Below, one piece after another: positions 48,066 to 57,709 of a DNA stretch of 64,000 bases (the stretch's first letter is position 1; each line of letters opens with the position of its first letter). The DNA is taken from contig NZ_NFID01000013.1 in NCBI RefSeq assembly GCF_002161595.1, forward strand, positions 1-64,000, written 5' to 3'. The position numbers were made by a program, and so were the translations under genes. This stretch comes from Gemmiger sp. An50. Its GTDB lineage: Bacteria > Bacillota > Clostridia > Oscillospirales > Ruminococcaceae. The notes beneath the pieces are model-generated. The model did not search any database and had not been told where the DNA came from. It saw only the letters and a program-made list of their open reading frames with translations.

Positions 48066-48458
48066 TCAGGCGGGCCGCAGGGCAGCGTGCAGCCGGTCGG
48101 CACAGGCAAAGCCGAGAAAGACCGGGATACACAGCAAGAACCAGTACAGGCTGAAGCGGGGGCAGATCTGGCCCCACAAATTGCCCCATCGGTCCGAGTA
48201 ATCCCAGATGCCCATGCCCAGCAGTCGGTTGCACACAAGGCCCATGGCAAGCTCCAGGCCGGTGATGCAGCCAGCGCCCGCCGCACAGCGGGCCAGCAGC
48301 GGCACCCGGCGGGGCAGCACCCGGTCCAGCGCATGCAGCACCAGCAAAAGCACTCCGCCCGAAGCCAGCATGGTCCAGTGGGTATAGCCCCGGTAGAGCA
48401 GTTCGATCTGCCCGTAACCGAAGGCGCCCACAAAAAATAATGTGGTATTTCGCAGCAT
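48066..48458 (-). CDS. Type IV ABC-transporter-permease-like membrane protein
   Basis: A 130-aa protein with four hydrophobic helices. The start block FFVGAFGYGQIELLYRGYTHWTM and the mid block ITGLELAMGLVCNRLLGMGIWDYS match the putative type IV ABC-transporter family (PF06541-like) common in Clostridia; function unproven. The ATG follows directly on the T tract of the terminator of the gene before it, and no ribosome site is visible, so its translation signal is unusual. Confidence 0.78.
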   Translation of the reverse strand: MLRNTTLFFVGAFGYGQIELLYRGYTHWTMLASGGVLLLVLHALDRVLPRRVPLLARCAAGAGCITGLELAMGLVCNRLLGMGIWDYSDRWGNLWGQICPRFSLYWFLLCIPVFLGFACADRLHAALRPA

Positions 48459-48496
48459 AAAAACATCACCCGGGGAATAGTTTTCCCCGGGTGATG
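48459..48496 (-). terminator. Terminator of the nicotinate phosphoribosyltransferase gene
   Basis: On the minus strand CATCACCCGGGGAA pairs with TTCCCCGGGTGATG, then T5, which abuts the next start codon. Confidence 0.9.
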
Positions 48497-48518
48497 GCGT
48501 TTTATGTACGGGCGGGTG

Positions 48519-49985
48519 TTATTCCGCCGCTTTTCCGGTGACCTTGCTCAGCTCGGTGAGCATCTTGTGCTGGCAGTCCCACAGCTTCTGGGACAGGTCC
48601 ACATAGTACTTGTGGGGATACTCGAAGCGGCGCATCTCCTCCCACAGGTTCTCCAGCTGCACGGTGCATCGCTCCCGGATCTGGGTCACGTTGGGCCGGT
48701 CGTAAACCAGCTTGCCCTTCTCATAGATGGGAGTGGTCAGGCAGACCGCAGAGCAGTTGGTGTAGGTGCGTTCCTTCCAGGTCTGGAAGGGGTCAAACAG
48801 GGTCAGGCCGTCGCCAACCTCCACCTCTTCGTCAAATACGGTCACATAGTCGGCCATGGCCTTCTTGGTGTAGTGATCGTAGATACGCCACACCTTTTTC
48901 AGCAGAGGGATGGTCAGCTTCTCGGTGCTCTCGCTTACCTTGATCTTGGGGATGTAATCCTCGCCGTCCTTCACGGCGGCCAGCTTGTACACGCCGCCGA
49001 AGACCGGGTCGCTCTTGGCGGTGATCAGGTTCTCGCCAATGCCGAAGCTGTCGATCTTGGCCTCCTGCAAAATCAGGTCCCGCACGATGTACTCGTCCAG
49101 GCTGTTGGAGGCGCAGATGCCGCAGTCCTCATAACCGGCGGCGTCCAGCATCTTGCGGGCCTTCTTGGACAGATAGGCGATGTCGCCGGAGTCGATGCGG
49201 ATGGCCACCGGGCGCTTGCCCTGGGGCTTCAGCACCTCGTCGAAGACCTTGATGGCGTTGGGCACGCCGCTCTTCATCACGTTGTAAGTATCAACAAGCA
49301 GTACACAGGAATCGGGATACAACTCAGCGTATTTCTTGAAGGCGTCGTATTCGCTGGGAAACATCTGCACCCAGCTGTGGGCCATGGTGCCGGAAGCGGG
49401 GATGCCGAAGTCCCGGGCGGCCATCACGCAGCTGGTGGAGGAGCAGCCGCCGATATAGGCGGCACGAGCACCGTAAACGGCAGCGTCATAGCCCTGGGCG
49501 CGGCGGGCGCCGAACTCCATGACCGGGCGGCCCTGGGCGCTGCGCACGATGCGGTTGGCCTTGGTGGCCACCAGGCACTGGTGGTTGATGGTGACCAGCA
49601 GCAGGGTCTCCAGCAGCTGGCATTCGATGGAGGGGCCCTCCACCGTCACGATGGGCTCCCGGGGGAAGATGGGAGTGCCTTCGGGAATGGCCCAGATGTT
49701 GCAGTGCAGCTCAAAGTGGCTCAGATAATCCAGAAAGCGCTCGTTGAACACGCCGGTTCCCCGCAGATACTCGATGTCCTCCGGGGTGAATTTCAGGTTC
49801 TCCACAGCGTCGATGAAGGTGTCCAGACCGGCCATGATGGCGAAGCCGCCGCCGTCCGGGATCTTGCGGAAGAACATGTCGAACACGCTGATCTTGTCCT
49901 CGTAGCCTTCCTCCAGGTACCCGGCGGCCATGGTGAGCTCGTAAAAGTCCATGATGGTGGTCAGGTTGCGTTTCACATCCAACAT
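48519..49985 (-). CDS. pncB: Nicotinate phosphoribosyltransferase
   Basis: A 488-aa enzyme that salvages nicotinate with PRPP to nicotinate mononucleotide for NAD synthesis. Family blocks: TTIMDFYELTMAAGYLEEG at the N-terminus, EFGARRAQGYDAAVYGARAA, the substrate loop GTMAHSWVQMFPSEYDAF and the phosphate-binding AIRIDSGDIAYLS. ATG 49985 has TTGGAG 5 bases upstream; the frame extends 30 codons back without support. Confidence 0.93.
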   Translation of the reverse strand: MLDVKRNLTTIMDFYELTMAAGYLEEGYEDKISVFDMFFRKIPDGGGFAIMAGLDTFIDAVENLKFTPEDIEYLRGTGVFNERFLDYLSHFELHCNIWAIPEGTPIFPREPIVTVEGPSIECQLLETLLLVTINHQCLVATKANRIVRSAQGRPVMEFGARRAQGYDAAVYGARAAYIGGCSSTSCVMAARDFGIPASGTMAHSWVQMFPSEYDAFKKYAELYPDSCVLLVDTYNVMKSGVPNAIKVFDEVLKPQGKRPVAIRIDSGDIAYLSKKARKMLDAAGYEDCGICASNSLDEYIVRDLILQEAKIDSFGIGENLITAKSDPVFGGVYKLAAVKDGEDYIPKIKVSESTEKLTIPLLKKVWRIYDHYTKKAMADYVTVFDEEVEVGDGLTLFDPFQTWKERTYTNCSAVCLTTPIYEKGKLVYDRPNVTQIRERCTVQLENLWEEMRRFEYPHKYYVDLSQKLWDCQHKMLTELSKVTGKAAE

Positions 49986-50085
49986 AAAGCTCCAACTCTC
50001 TCTCAAATGAATTTGGGCCGGGCCGCGGCAAGGGCGGCGGGGCCCTTCACAGCACCCAATGGGCGCGGGAAGCAACGGGTCGCGA

Positions 50086-51441
50086 TTACAGCGAGGGGCG
50101 GCGGGGCCGGCGATTGCTCTTGCGGGTGGCCTGATGGCGGTAATAGAGGATCACATAGGCCACGGCGGTCACCGCGCTCACGCAGAGCAGAACCTTGAAG
50201 TACAGTCCGCCGAAGAATTCCCCAATCTTGGACAGGGTGAACAGCAGCATGTTGCGGTCCAGGTCCCGGTCGGCGGTCAGCTCCACCACGCCGATGGTCT
50301 GGCCGGAAAGGGAAAGGGTCACGGTGCCGATCACGTCGCCCTTTTTCACCGGGGCAGTGACGTATTCCGGCAGCTGGAAGGTCTTCTGGGTCACGCTCTC
50401 GTCGGTATTTTTGGGCAGGATGGTCATCATGTCGTCTGCCGGGTAGAGCTTCACGGTATCGGCGTCGGTGGAATATTTCACCTTCACCTCGGCCAGAGGC
50501 TCGCCCACCTGCATGGCGGGCTGGATGGCGAAGCTTTCAAACACCCAGTCCATGAGCAGGCCGGTCTCGTACAGGGCCGGACGCTTGGTGGGGTATTCGT
50601 AGGGGTCGATGGAATTGGGGCTGTTCAGCACCACGCTGATGTAGCTTTCGCCGGTGTCGGTGCTGGTGTGCCAGCCCGCGAAGTTCTGCCAGTCCTCCAG
50701 GGTGCCGGTCTTGCCGCCCTGGTTGTAGGCCCGGTAATATTTTGCGCCCAGGTCCTTGTCGTGCATCTTGTTGGTGCTGTAGAGCATGTAGGGCGAAGAA
50801 GAGGAATAACGGCTGGGCATGTAATCCTGGCCCATGTCCCATTTCAGGGTGCCCATGGCCTCCTTGAGGGTGTCAAAGCTCAGCGCGTAGCGCAGGATCA
50901 GATACATGTCCCGGGCGGTGGTCACATTGTCCAGGCTCATGCCTGCCGGGTCCACAAAGGTGGTGCCGGTGCAGCCGATCTCCTTGGCCTTGCTGTTCAT
51001 CATGTAAACAAAGTTGTCGATGCTGCCGCCGCTCACCGTGTTGGCAATGATCATGGCGGCATCCGCCGCGCTGGGCACCAGCGCCGCATACATCAGGCTG
51101 CGCAGGGTATGGGGCTCGCCCATCAGGATGTCCGCGTTGGCCATGCCCTTGCCGTAGAGCGAATCTCGGATGGAGGCGGTGAGCTCGGCGGTCACGGTGT
51201 CCAGCTGGTCTTCGTACTGCTCCACCAGCAGGATGCAGGTCATGATCTTGGTCAGACTGGCGGCGGGCAGCGACTCCTCGCTGTTCTTTTCGTATACGAT
51301 GATGTTGGTGTCGGTGTTCACGATGTAGGCGGCCTTGCCGGAGATCTCGAAGGGGGGCTCAAACCCCACCGCCCCGGCGGGCAGCGCGAAAACCGCGGCC
51401 ATAAAAACCAGGGCGAGCAAAAGCGCGATGAATTTTTTCAT
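50086..51441 (-). CDS. D-alanyl-D-alanine carboxypeptidase (peptidase S11)
   Basis: A 451-aa penicillin-binding protein trimming peptidoglycan stem peptides. The signal peptide spans about residues 1-24 (MKKFIALLLALVFMAAVFAL then AGA). The nucleophile motif is S62-L-T-K65 and KTG is at residues 243-245. The second motif, normally SxN, reads S124-A-A, lacking the Asn. A beta domain and a C-terminal membrane helix (about residues 412-435) with a basic tail follow. ATG 51441 is the first codon of the signal peptide. The purine-rich AAAAGGAAAAG site is upstream. Confidence 0.88.
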   Translation of the reverse strand: MKKFIALLLALVFMAAVFALPAGAVGFEPPFEISGKAAYIVNTDTNIIVYEKNSEESLPAASLTKIMTCILLVEQYEDQLDTVTAELTASIRDSLYGKGMANADILMGEPHTLRSLMYAALVPSAADAAMIIANTVSGGSIDNFVYMMNSKAKEIGCTGTTFVDPAGMSLDNVTTARDMYLILRYALSFDTLKEAMGTLKWDMGQDYMPSRYSSSSPYMLYSTNKMHDKDLGAKYYRAYNQGGKTGTLEDWQNFAGWHTSTDTGESYISVVLNSPNSIDPYEYPTKRPALYETGLLMDWVFESFAIQPAMQVGEPLAEVKVKYSTDADTVKLYPADDMMTILPKNTDESVTQKTFQLPEYVTAPVKKGDVIGTVTLSLSGQTIGVVELTADRDLDRNMLLFTLSKIGEFFGGLYFKVLLCVSAVTAVAYVILYYRHQATRKSNRRPRRPSL

Positions 51442-51664
51442 GTGGACTTTTCCTTTTAAACGCGTTAAAATGTTTAGAGCGAAACTGCGCATTATCCGGC
51501 CCGGGCAATGCCGGAGGAAGAAACACGCGCGGTGGGGCAAACGGGCAAAATGCCCGAAAAAAGCGATTGATTCCCGGGCAGATTGCCCAGTGATTTACCT
51601 TGTATTATAGCATTTTTTACAGGGTTTATAAAGTGTTTTTCTGGTGAAAGGTGGGCGGCAAGGC

Positions 51665-52333
51665 TTGATTTATGTGACCGGCGATATCCACGGCGAGGTG
51701 GAGCGCTTTTCGGAAAAAGAGATAAAGCGGCTGAAAAAGCAGGATACCCTGATCGTTCTGGGGGATTTCGGCTTTTTGTGGAGCGGCGACAAGGCGGAAA
51801 AGAAAAAGCTGAAGTGGCTGGAAAAGCGCCGGTACCAGCTGTTGTTCATTGACGGCTGCCATGAGAATTTCGACCTGTTGAAGGAATACCCCGAGGTGGA
51901 TTACATGGGCGGCAAGGCCCGGCACATCGGCGGCAATCTGTATTACATCCAGCGGGGCAGCATTCTGGAGATCGAGGGCAAAAAGCTGCTCTGCTTCGGC
52001 GGCGCCGAAAGCTGGGACAAGGAGGACCGGGACGAGGGCATCAACTGGTGGCGGGCGGAGCTGCCCACCAGCGAGGAGCTGAAGACCTGCGCCGACAACC
52101 TGGAAGCCGCCGGCTGGCAGGTGGATTACATCCTCACCCACGATGCGCCGCTGAAAATTCTGGAGTTCGCCCAGCTGATGCAGGGCCAGCCCAACTGGCT
52201 GCACACCTTCTTCGGCCAGATCATGGACAAGGCCCAGTATAAAAAATGGCTGTTCGGCCGCTACCACAAGGACCGCAAGCTGGGCACCAAGACCCAGGCG
52301 GTGTTCTGCGATGTGATTCCGCTGGAGGATTGA
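51665..52333 (+). CDS. Cytoplasmic metallophosphoesterase
   Basis: A 222-aa calcineurin-like phosphoesterase. Metal motifs: VTGDIHGE (residues 4-11), VLGDFGFLW, and DGCHENFD, in which the usual GNHE has Cys for Asn. The THD near residue 158 and the GRYHKD near residue 198 supply the later His ligands. TTG 51665 is preferred because AAAGGTGG is 10 bases upstream and the protein then begins MIYVTGDIHG, as in relatives; GTG 51644 is possible but lacks a ribosome site. Substrate unknown. Confidence 0.8.
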   Translation: MIYVTGDIHGEVERFSEKEIKRLKKQDTLIVLGDFGFLWSGDKAEKKKLKWLEKRRYQLLFIDGCHENFDLLKEYPEVDYMGGKARHIGGNLYYIQRGSILEIEGKKLLCFGGAESWDKEDRDEGINWWRAELPTSEELKTCADNLEAAGWQVDYILTHDAPLKILEFAQLMQGQPNWLHTFFGQIMDKAQYKKWLFGRYHKDRKLGTKTQAVFCDVIPLED

Positions 52334-52409
52334 ACGCTTCCCTGAAAGTATGGGCCGCAGGCAGAGTGGGCAAACCGCCGCTGTGCGCCAAAACCAAAAA
52401 TGAAAACGC

Positions 52410-52453
52410 CGAGGGCGGTCTCCCCATCAAAGGGAGACCGCCCTCGATTTTTT
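52410..52453. terminator. Terminator between the phosphoesterase and GH120 genes
   Basis: CGAGGGCGGTCTCCC, 7-nt loop, GGGAGACCGCCCTCG, A, T6. Strong on the plus strand; also a hairpin for the convergent GH120 gene. Confidence 0.92.
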
Positions 52454-52463
52454 GCAAGGGAAT

Positions 52464-54320
52464 TCAGGTCAGTTTCAGACGGGCGGGCCAGTGTTCCAGC
52501 GGGCCCACCCGGGGCAGAGCACCGCGGGCTTCGCCCAGCAGGTCCCGGTTCAGCTGTACGGGCGTGCCGTCCCGGTCCTCAAAGGGCTGGTCCGGCTGGA
52601 AGGCCCGGCCCAGCGCCCCGGCGGTGACCGGTTCGGCCCGCAGATCGCTGGAATACTGCTCCAGATCGTTTTCCAGCCAGAAATGGCCGTCCTTTTCCAC
52701 CAAGCGCAGCACTGCGTTTGCGTCGGGCAGGACCCGGGCGTCGCCTTCGTGGGTCCAGGGCTTTGCCCCGTTCAGATAGGCATTGCCGCCCATGGTCACC
52801 GGCAGGGTACGGCCCAGATCGGCGGCGGGGGTGTCGTCGCCGGTTTTGCGGGCGGGGAATTCCGCGCTGTAGGTGTCGTAGGCGTCGGTGCCGCAGCTGC
52901 CGCAAAGGCGGCCGTCCTCTCCCACGCGGACAAACAGGTTGTTGAAGAATCGGTCGTCGCCGCCGTAGATCAGCATCACACCGCCCACCTGGGTGGAATG
53001 GGGCAGATGATACAGGGTGAAGCGGTTGGTATCCGGCACGGCGTGGATCTTGCCGCCGAACAGATTGTGCACACAGGCCGTTCCCTGAGACATATCCAGA
53101 AAACTGCGGGGAGAGAGCAGGAGATTATTCTCCACCAGGCAGGGACCGTGGCAGACCTCGATGAACAGGTCCTCCTCCCGGTCGTTGGCAAAGCACAGGT
53201 TGTTCCGGAACATGGCCCCCTGGGCCTGCCAGTCCAGCCATACGCCCCGGGAGCAGTGGTGGATCACATTCCCGGTCAGATGGGTGTCCACGGCGGCGTG
53301 CAGCTTGATGCCGGCAATCTCCGCCCCGTAGAATTCTCCCCGGATGTTGATGTGATGAATGTGATTTTCGGTGATGTCGCAGAAGGCGCCGCCCATACAG
53401 CCCACGATTCCGGCCTGACCGCAGTTCCAGATCTCGTTTCCGCGCAGGGTGTGCCCGCCCACGCGCTCCCGGCTCCAGCCTCTTTGCAGGGTGGAGAAGA
53501 CCATCTCGGTGTAGGTCTGGGTGCCGCCCTTGCAGGGGTCCTTGCTCCAGCTGTTGTCCTTGGGATCGTGATTTTTGCCCAGGCTGATGCCGCAGCATTT
53601 GGAGTCGTGGATGCGGCAGTTCTCGATCACCCAGCCCCGGCTCCAGTGGGGGCCGACCGCGCCGGGCTGGAAGGCCGTAGGCGGGGCCCATTGGGTAGCG
53701 GCGCAGCAGCATTCCAGGCCGGACAGTGTGATGTAGTCGATGCCTTCCTCCCTGGGGAAGAAGCAGAAGGGGCGCACGCTGATCTCGGTTTGCAGGCCGT
53801 TGGGGTCCTGCTCGCCGAAGCGGGCATGAAAGACCGTCTGCTGTTCCTCTACCTGGGCGAACCATTCCCGGTCCTTGCCGGAGCGCTGTTCCATTAGAGC
53901 GGACAGAGAGGCGGCCTCGTCCAGCGGCTGGCCGTCTGCGAACAGCTCGCCGGTGTGGTGGGTCTGGCCCAGGCCGTCGTACCAGTCGCCGAACAGCTCG
54001 TCCGCATAGGGATTGTATTCGCCGAACAGCGCGTTGTCCACAGTGGCGCGCCAGACTCCCTTTTCACAGTGCGTCCAGCCGGTGACCGGCTCCGCGCCGG
54101 TGATGACCGGCCGCTCACCCTCGGCGGCTTGGTAGACGATGCGCTTGTCATCGCAGTCGCCGCCCCGGGGCGGGGCGACCCACTCCCGATAAACGCCCTC
54201 ATGGATGAGAACGGTGTCGCCGGGCCGGGCAGCTGCCGCGGCCTGCCCGATGGTTTGGAACGGCCGGGCGGCGGAGCCGTCGCCGTCGGCGGGAGCGTGC
54301 TGGGAAACGGAATAAATCAT
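52464..54320 (-). CDS. GH120 beta-xylosidase
   Basis: A 618-aa right-handed parallel beta-helix glycosidase. It follows the Thermoanaerobacterium saccharolyticum XylC (GH120) pattern through the whole length: HEGVYREWVAPP near residue 40, GEYNPYADELFGDW near 100, WAPPTAFQPG near 211, EIAGIKLHAAVD near 334. The two catalytic carboxylates fall at D363 (GVWLDWQAQG) and E388 (LFIEVCHGP). No signal peptide, so it acts on imported xylo-oligosaccharides. ATG 54320 has AGGAGGG 9 bases upstream. It faces away from an AraC regulator that probably controls it. Confidence 0.9.
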   Translation of the reverse strand: MIYSVSQHAPADGDGSAARPFQTIGQAAAAARPGDTVLIHEGVYREWVAPPRGGDCDDKRIVYQAAEGERPVITGAEPVTGWTHCEKGVWRATVDNALFGEYNPYADELFGDWYDGLGQTHHTGELFADGQPLDEAASLSALMEQRSGKDREWFAQVEEQQTVFHARFGEQDPNGLQTEISVRPFCFFPREEGIDYITLSGLECCCAATQWAPPTAFQPGAVGPHWSRGWVIENCRIHDSKCCGISLGKNHDPKDNSWSKDPCKGGTQTYTEMVFSTLQRGWSRERVGGHTLRGNEIWNCGQAGIVGCMGGAFCDITENHIHHINIRGEFYGAEIAGIKLHAAVDTHLTGNVIHHCSRGVWLDWQAQGAMFRNNLCFANDREEDLFIEVCHGPCLVENNLLLSPRSFLDMSQGTACVHNLFGGKIHAVPDTNRFTLYHLPHSTQVGGVMLIYGGDDRFFNNLFVRVGEDGRLCGSCGTDAYDTYSAEFPARKTGDDTPAADLGRTLPVTMGGNAYLNGAKPWTHEGDARVLPDANAVLRLVEKDGHFWLENDLEQYSSDLRAEPVTAGALGRAFQPDQPFEDRDGTPVQLNRDLLGEARGALPRVGPLEHWPARLKLT

Positions 54321-54435
54321 GGTCAGGGTCCCTCCTGTGTGATTTGCTAAAAGCTTATCCTCAGGGTACCACGGCAGACAGGCACTTCCCATTCTCGATC
54401 TTTCGCAGCTCCTACACGATTTTGTCCTTCTGTGC

Positions 54436-54441
54436 TATAAT
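54436..54441 (+). promoter_or_regulatory. -10 element of the AraC regulator gene
   Basis: TATAAT without a recognisable -35 at 17 bp, as expected for an activator-dependent or weak promoter. The 183-base intergenic region must also hold the GH120 promoter, which I could not place. Confidence 0.45.
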
Positions 54442-54503
54442 GGGGCCGAAACAAAAAGCGGGCGGCGAAAACCGCCGCGCTTCAGAAGGGACTGGATGTT
54501 TTT

Positions 54504-55391
54504 TTGGAGAAAACACTGCTGCAAAGCCTGTCGCCGCGGTTTGTTGGCTGGCACGATTCCGGCGCAGTGCTGCACACCGACAGCCGCCAAAGCTACGGAC
54601 GGCGGGTGGTGGAGCATTATGAGATCGAATATATTGTCTTTTCCCGCAGCGGCTGTATCGTCACAAACGGCATCCCGGTGCAGACCATTCCCCAGTTGGT
54701 GTTCCTGCGCAGCCCCGGCATGGAGGTGGAGGGGATCGGGGTGTATCGGTCCCTGTTTGTGGAGTTTGACCTGAACGACGGGGCGGACCGGCTCCAGGCG
54801 CTGGACCGGCTGACGCCGGTGCTGTTCAATGGGGAGGAGCTGGACCTGGACGAAGCCTTTTTCCTGGGGCTGGCACTGCCCGCCCAGCCGGAGCTGTGGC
54901 AGCTGCTGGACTGGAAGGCGAAGCTGCTGCGCCTGCTGGCGGTGCTGCTCCGGCAGGGCGGGGCCAGCCCGGAGACAGCGGGGCAGGAGGGCAGCGCGGC
55001 GGTGCGCCGGGCGCTGCGCCACATCCGCCGCCACTATGCGGAACCCATCACGCTGGAGCAGCTGGCGGGGGCCGCGGGTTACAGCAGCTGCTATTTCTGC
55101 AAGCTGTTTAAAAAGGTCACCCAGCTCACGCCGCTGCAATATCTGGTACGTTACCGGCTGGAACAGGCCAAAAGGCGGATGCTGGATTCAGACGAGCCGC
55201 TGGAGGCGGTAATGCTGGAGGCAGGCTTTCACAATTACGGCTATTTCTGGCGGGCCTTCCGGGAGGTTTACGGGCTTTCCCCGCAGGCATTCCGGCGGCA
55301 GGCGCGGCAAAGCCCCGGGCAGCTGACCGAGCCGGGGCGGGGAATTGCGGAGAGCGGCTCCGGTTGTGCCGGTCCGTGGGATTTGGTATAA
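54504..55391 (+). CDS. AraC-family transcriptional regulator
   Basis: A 295-aa regulator with an N-terminal cupin-like sensing domain (to about residue 150) and a C-terminal double helix-turn-helix (ITLEQLAGAAGYSSCYFCKL, then EAVMLEAGFHNYGYFWRAFR with P-x-x-F-R after it). The start is TTG at 54504, with AGAAGGGA upstream; an ATG at 54496 is out of frame. It is divergent from the GH120 gene, so it likely senses xylose or xylobiose and activates it. Confidence 0.85.
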   Translation: MEKTLLQSLSPRFVGWHDSGAVLHTDSRQSYGRRVVEHYEIEYIVFSRSGCIVTNGIPVQTIPQLVFLRSPGMEVEGIGVYRSLFVEFDLNDGADRLQALDRLTPVLFNGEELDLDEAFFLGLALPAQPELWQLLDWKAKLLRLLAVLLRQGGASPETAGQEGSAAVRRALRHIRRHYAEPITLEQLAGAAGYSSCYFCKLFKKVTQLTPLQYLVRYRLEQAKRRMLDSDEPLEAVMLEAGFHNYGYFWRAFREVYGLSPQAFRRQARQSPGQLTEPGRGIAESGSGCAGPWDLV

Positions 55392-55392
55392 T
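55364..55392 (+). promoter_or_regulatory. Promoter of the diguanylate cyclase gene
   Basis: TTGTGC (55364-55369), 17-bp spacer, TATAAT (55387-55392), lying in the last codons of the AraC gene. Confidence 0.8.
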
Positions 55393-55459
55393 GAAAGGTA
55401 CAAAAAAGTATATGAAAACACGTGAACGGGCGTGGACACAGGGCAAAAGGAGAATGCGG

Positions 55460-56542
55460 ATGCACCCGGTAAACGGTCAGCAATGGAACACGGTGAATGA
55501 AAAATGGATGCGGCTCCATTGGGGGATGACCACCAGCCTTGCGCTGGCCGCAGCGCTGCTGGAGCTCATTATGGCCTTTGCGCTGAACCGGATCGAGGGC
55601 TTTGTGAACTCGGACCCCACCCGTTACATGATCAAGTATCTATTGATCCCGGTGCTGCTCAACAGCATTCTGGTGCTGGCAGGTATGCTGGCGGCGAACA
55701 GCCGGCTGAAGGGACAGATACGGCAGCTGCTCGTCTCGCTGTGTATGGCGGGGGTGTGCCTGGTGCTGTACGGGGTGCACAGCCTGTTCCCGGCGCTGAT
55801 CCTGCTGCCGGTGGTGGCCATCATGCTCACCATCTCCTATGGCGATTACCGGCTTACCTCCATCACGGCGGCGGTGTGCCTGCTGGGCGTGCCGGTGGTG
55901 GACCTGGTGGTGGTGTGGGATTCCACCCAGCGTCACCGGCTGGAAAACATCGAAAACCGCATCAACTGGCTGCTTGGGCTGGTGCTGCTGCTGGGCTGCT
56001 ATCTGCTGAGCCTTGCCTCCATTTATTATGAGCGGGAACGCATCCGTGAGGCGGCCCGGCGGGAGTGCGAGCTGCGGCGGGACAGCCTGACCGGTCTGCT
56101 GAACCGGACGGCGCTGGACGACCGGCTGGGCCAGCTGTGTGCCGGCGGGCAGGGCGTTGTGGTGATGATGGATCTGGACGGCTTCAAGCAGCTGAACGAT
56201 ACGTTGGGCCATCTGCAGGGCGACGCCTGCCTGCAGATGGTTGCGGGCATCCTGCGCAGCTATGCGGGGGAGAACACGGCTTTCCGTTATGGGGGCGACG
56301 AATTCTGCATGGTGTTCCATGCGCCAGAGCCGGGCCAGATCCTGCGCACCTGCGAGCGGATTCGCAAAAGCCTGGAGGGCATCCATCTGTTCTCGCCCTG
56401 CCAGGTGGGAGCCAGCTTCGGCATGGCGGAGTGCCGGCCGGGCATGAGCCCGGAGCAGCTGCTCAAAAACGCCGACAGCGCCCTCTACCAGGCCAAGGAG
56501 GAGCGGGGCTGCATCCGCCGGTGGGAGCAAATGGCGACTTGA
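55460..56542 (+). CDS. Membrane diguanylate cyclase (GGDEF)
   Basis: A 360-aa protein with about five or six membrane helices in residues 18-200 and a C-terminal GGDEF domain (about residues 205-355). The active-site block is RYGGDEFCMVF, preceded by MDLDGFKQLNDTLGHLQGD; both are intact, so it should make cyclic di-GMP. The RxxD inhibition site is not seen. ATG 55460 is chosen because AAAAGGAG is 7 bases upstream; ATG 55454 sits too close. The membrane part may sense an external or membrane signal. Confidence 0.88.
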   Translation: MHPVNGQQWNTVNEKWMRLHWGMTTSLALAAALLELIMAFALNRIEGFVNSDPTRYMIKYLLIPVLLNSILVLAGMLAANSRLKGQIRQLLVSLCMAGVCLVLYGVHSLFPALILLPVVAIMLTISYGDYRLTSITAAVCLLGVPVVDLVVVWDSTQRHRLENIENRINWLLGLVLLLGCYLLSLASIYYERERIREAARRECELRRDSLTGLLNRTALDDRLGQLCAGGQGVVVMMDLDGFKQLNDTLGHLQGDACLQMVAGILRSYAGENTAFRYGGDEFCMVFHAPEPGQILRTCERIRKSLEGIHLFSPCQVGASFGMAECRPGMSPEQLLKNADSALYQAKEERGCIRRWEQMAT

Positions 56543-56548
56543 AAAAAG

Positions 56549-56592
56549 AGCGCCGCAGAGAGCAAATGTGCTCTCTGCGGCGCTTTCGTTTG
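56549..56592. terminator. Bidirectional terminator
   Basis: AGCGCCGCAGAGAGCA, loop AATG, TGCTCTCTGCGGCGCT, then TTCGTTTG; also serves the convergent cysE gene. Confidence 0.9.
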
Positions 56593-56602
56593 TATAAGAA
56601 AA

Positions 56603-57514
<912 letters not shown>

Positions 57515-57569
57515 AAAAGGCTCCTTTCGCCGGTGATCCGGCCCCTTCGAACAACGGTAGAATAGTTTA

Positions 57570-57598
57570 ATCATACCTGTTTGGGCGGGATGCGTCAA
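57570..57598 (-). promoter_or_regulatory. Promoter of cysE
   Basis: On the minus strand TTGACG (57598-57593), 17-bp spacer, TATGAT (57575-57570). Confidence 0.85.
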
Positions 57599-57609
57599 TG
57601 CAAAGCGGG

Positions 57610-57652
57610 GAAAAAGAGCCAGGGGCCGCACTTCCATGCGGCCCCTGGCTCT
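57610..57652 (-). terminator. Terminator of htrA
   Basis: AGAGCCAGGGGCCGCA pairs with TGCGGCCCCTGGCTCT over a 6-nt loop; T5 follows on the minus strand. Confidence 0.92.
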
Positions 57653-57709
57653 TTTGAAAACAGAAAAAGGAAACGATATGAAAAAATCGGAATCGGTATA
57701 GGGAAGGGA

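Noticed and set aside
46196-48469. 757-codon minus-strand frame opposite the GH13 gene
   Set aside because: Its sequence is the reverse shadow of GH13 and overlaps a better-supported small membrane gene in another frame.
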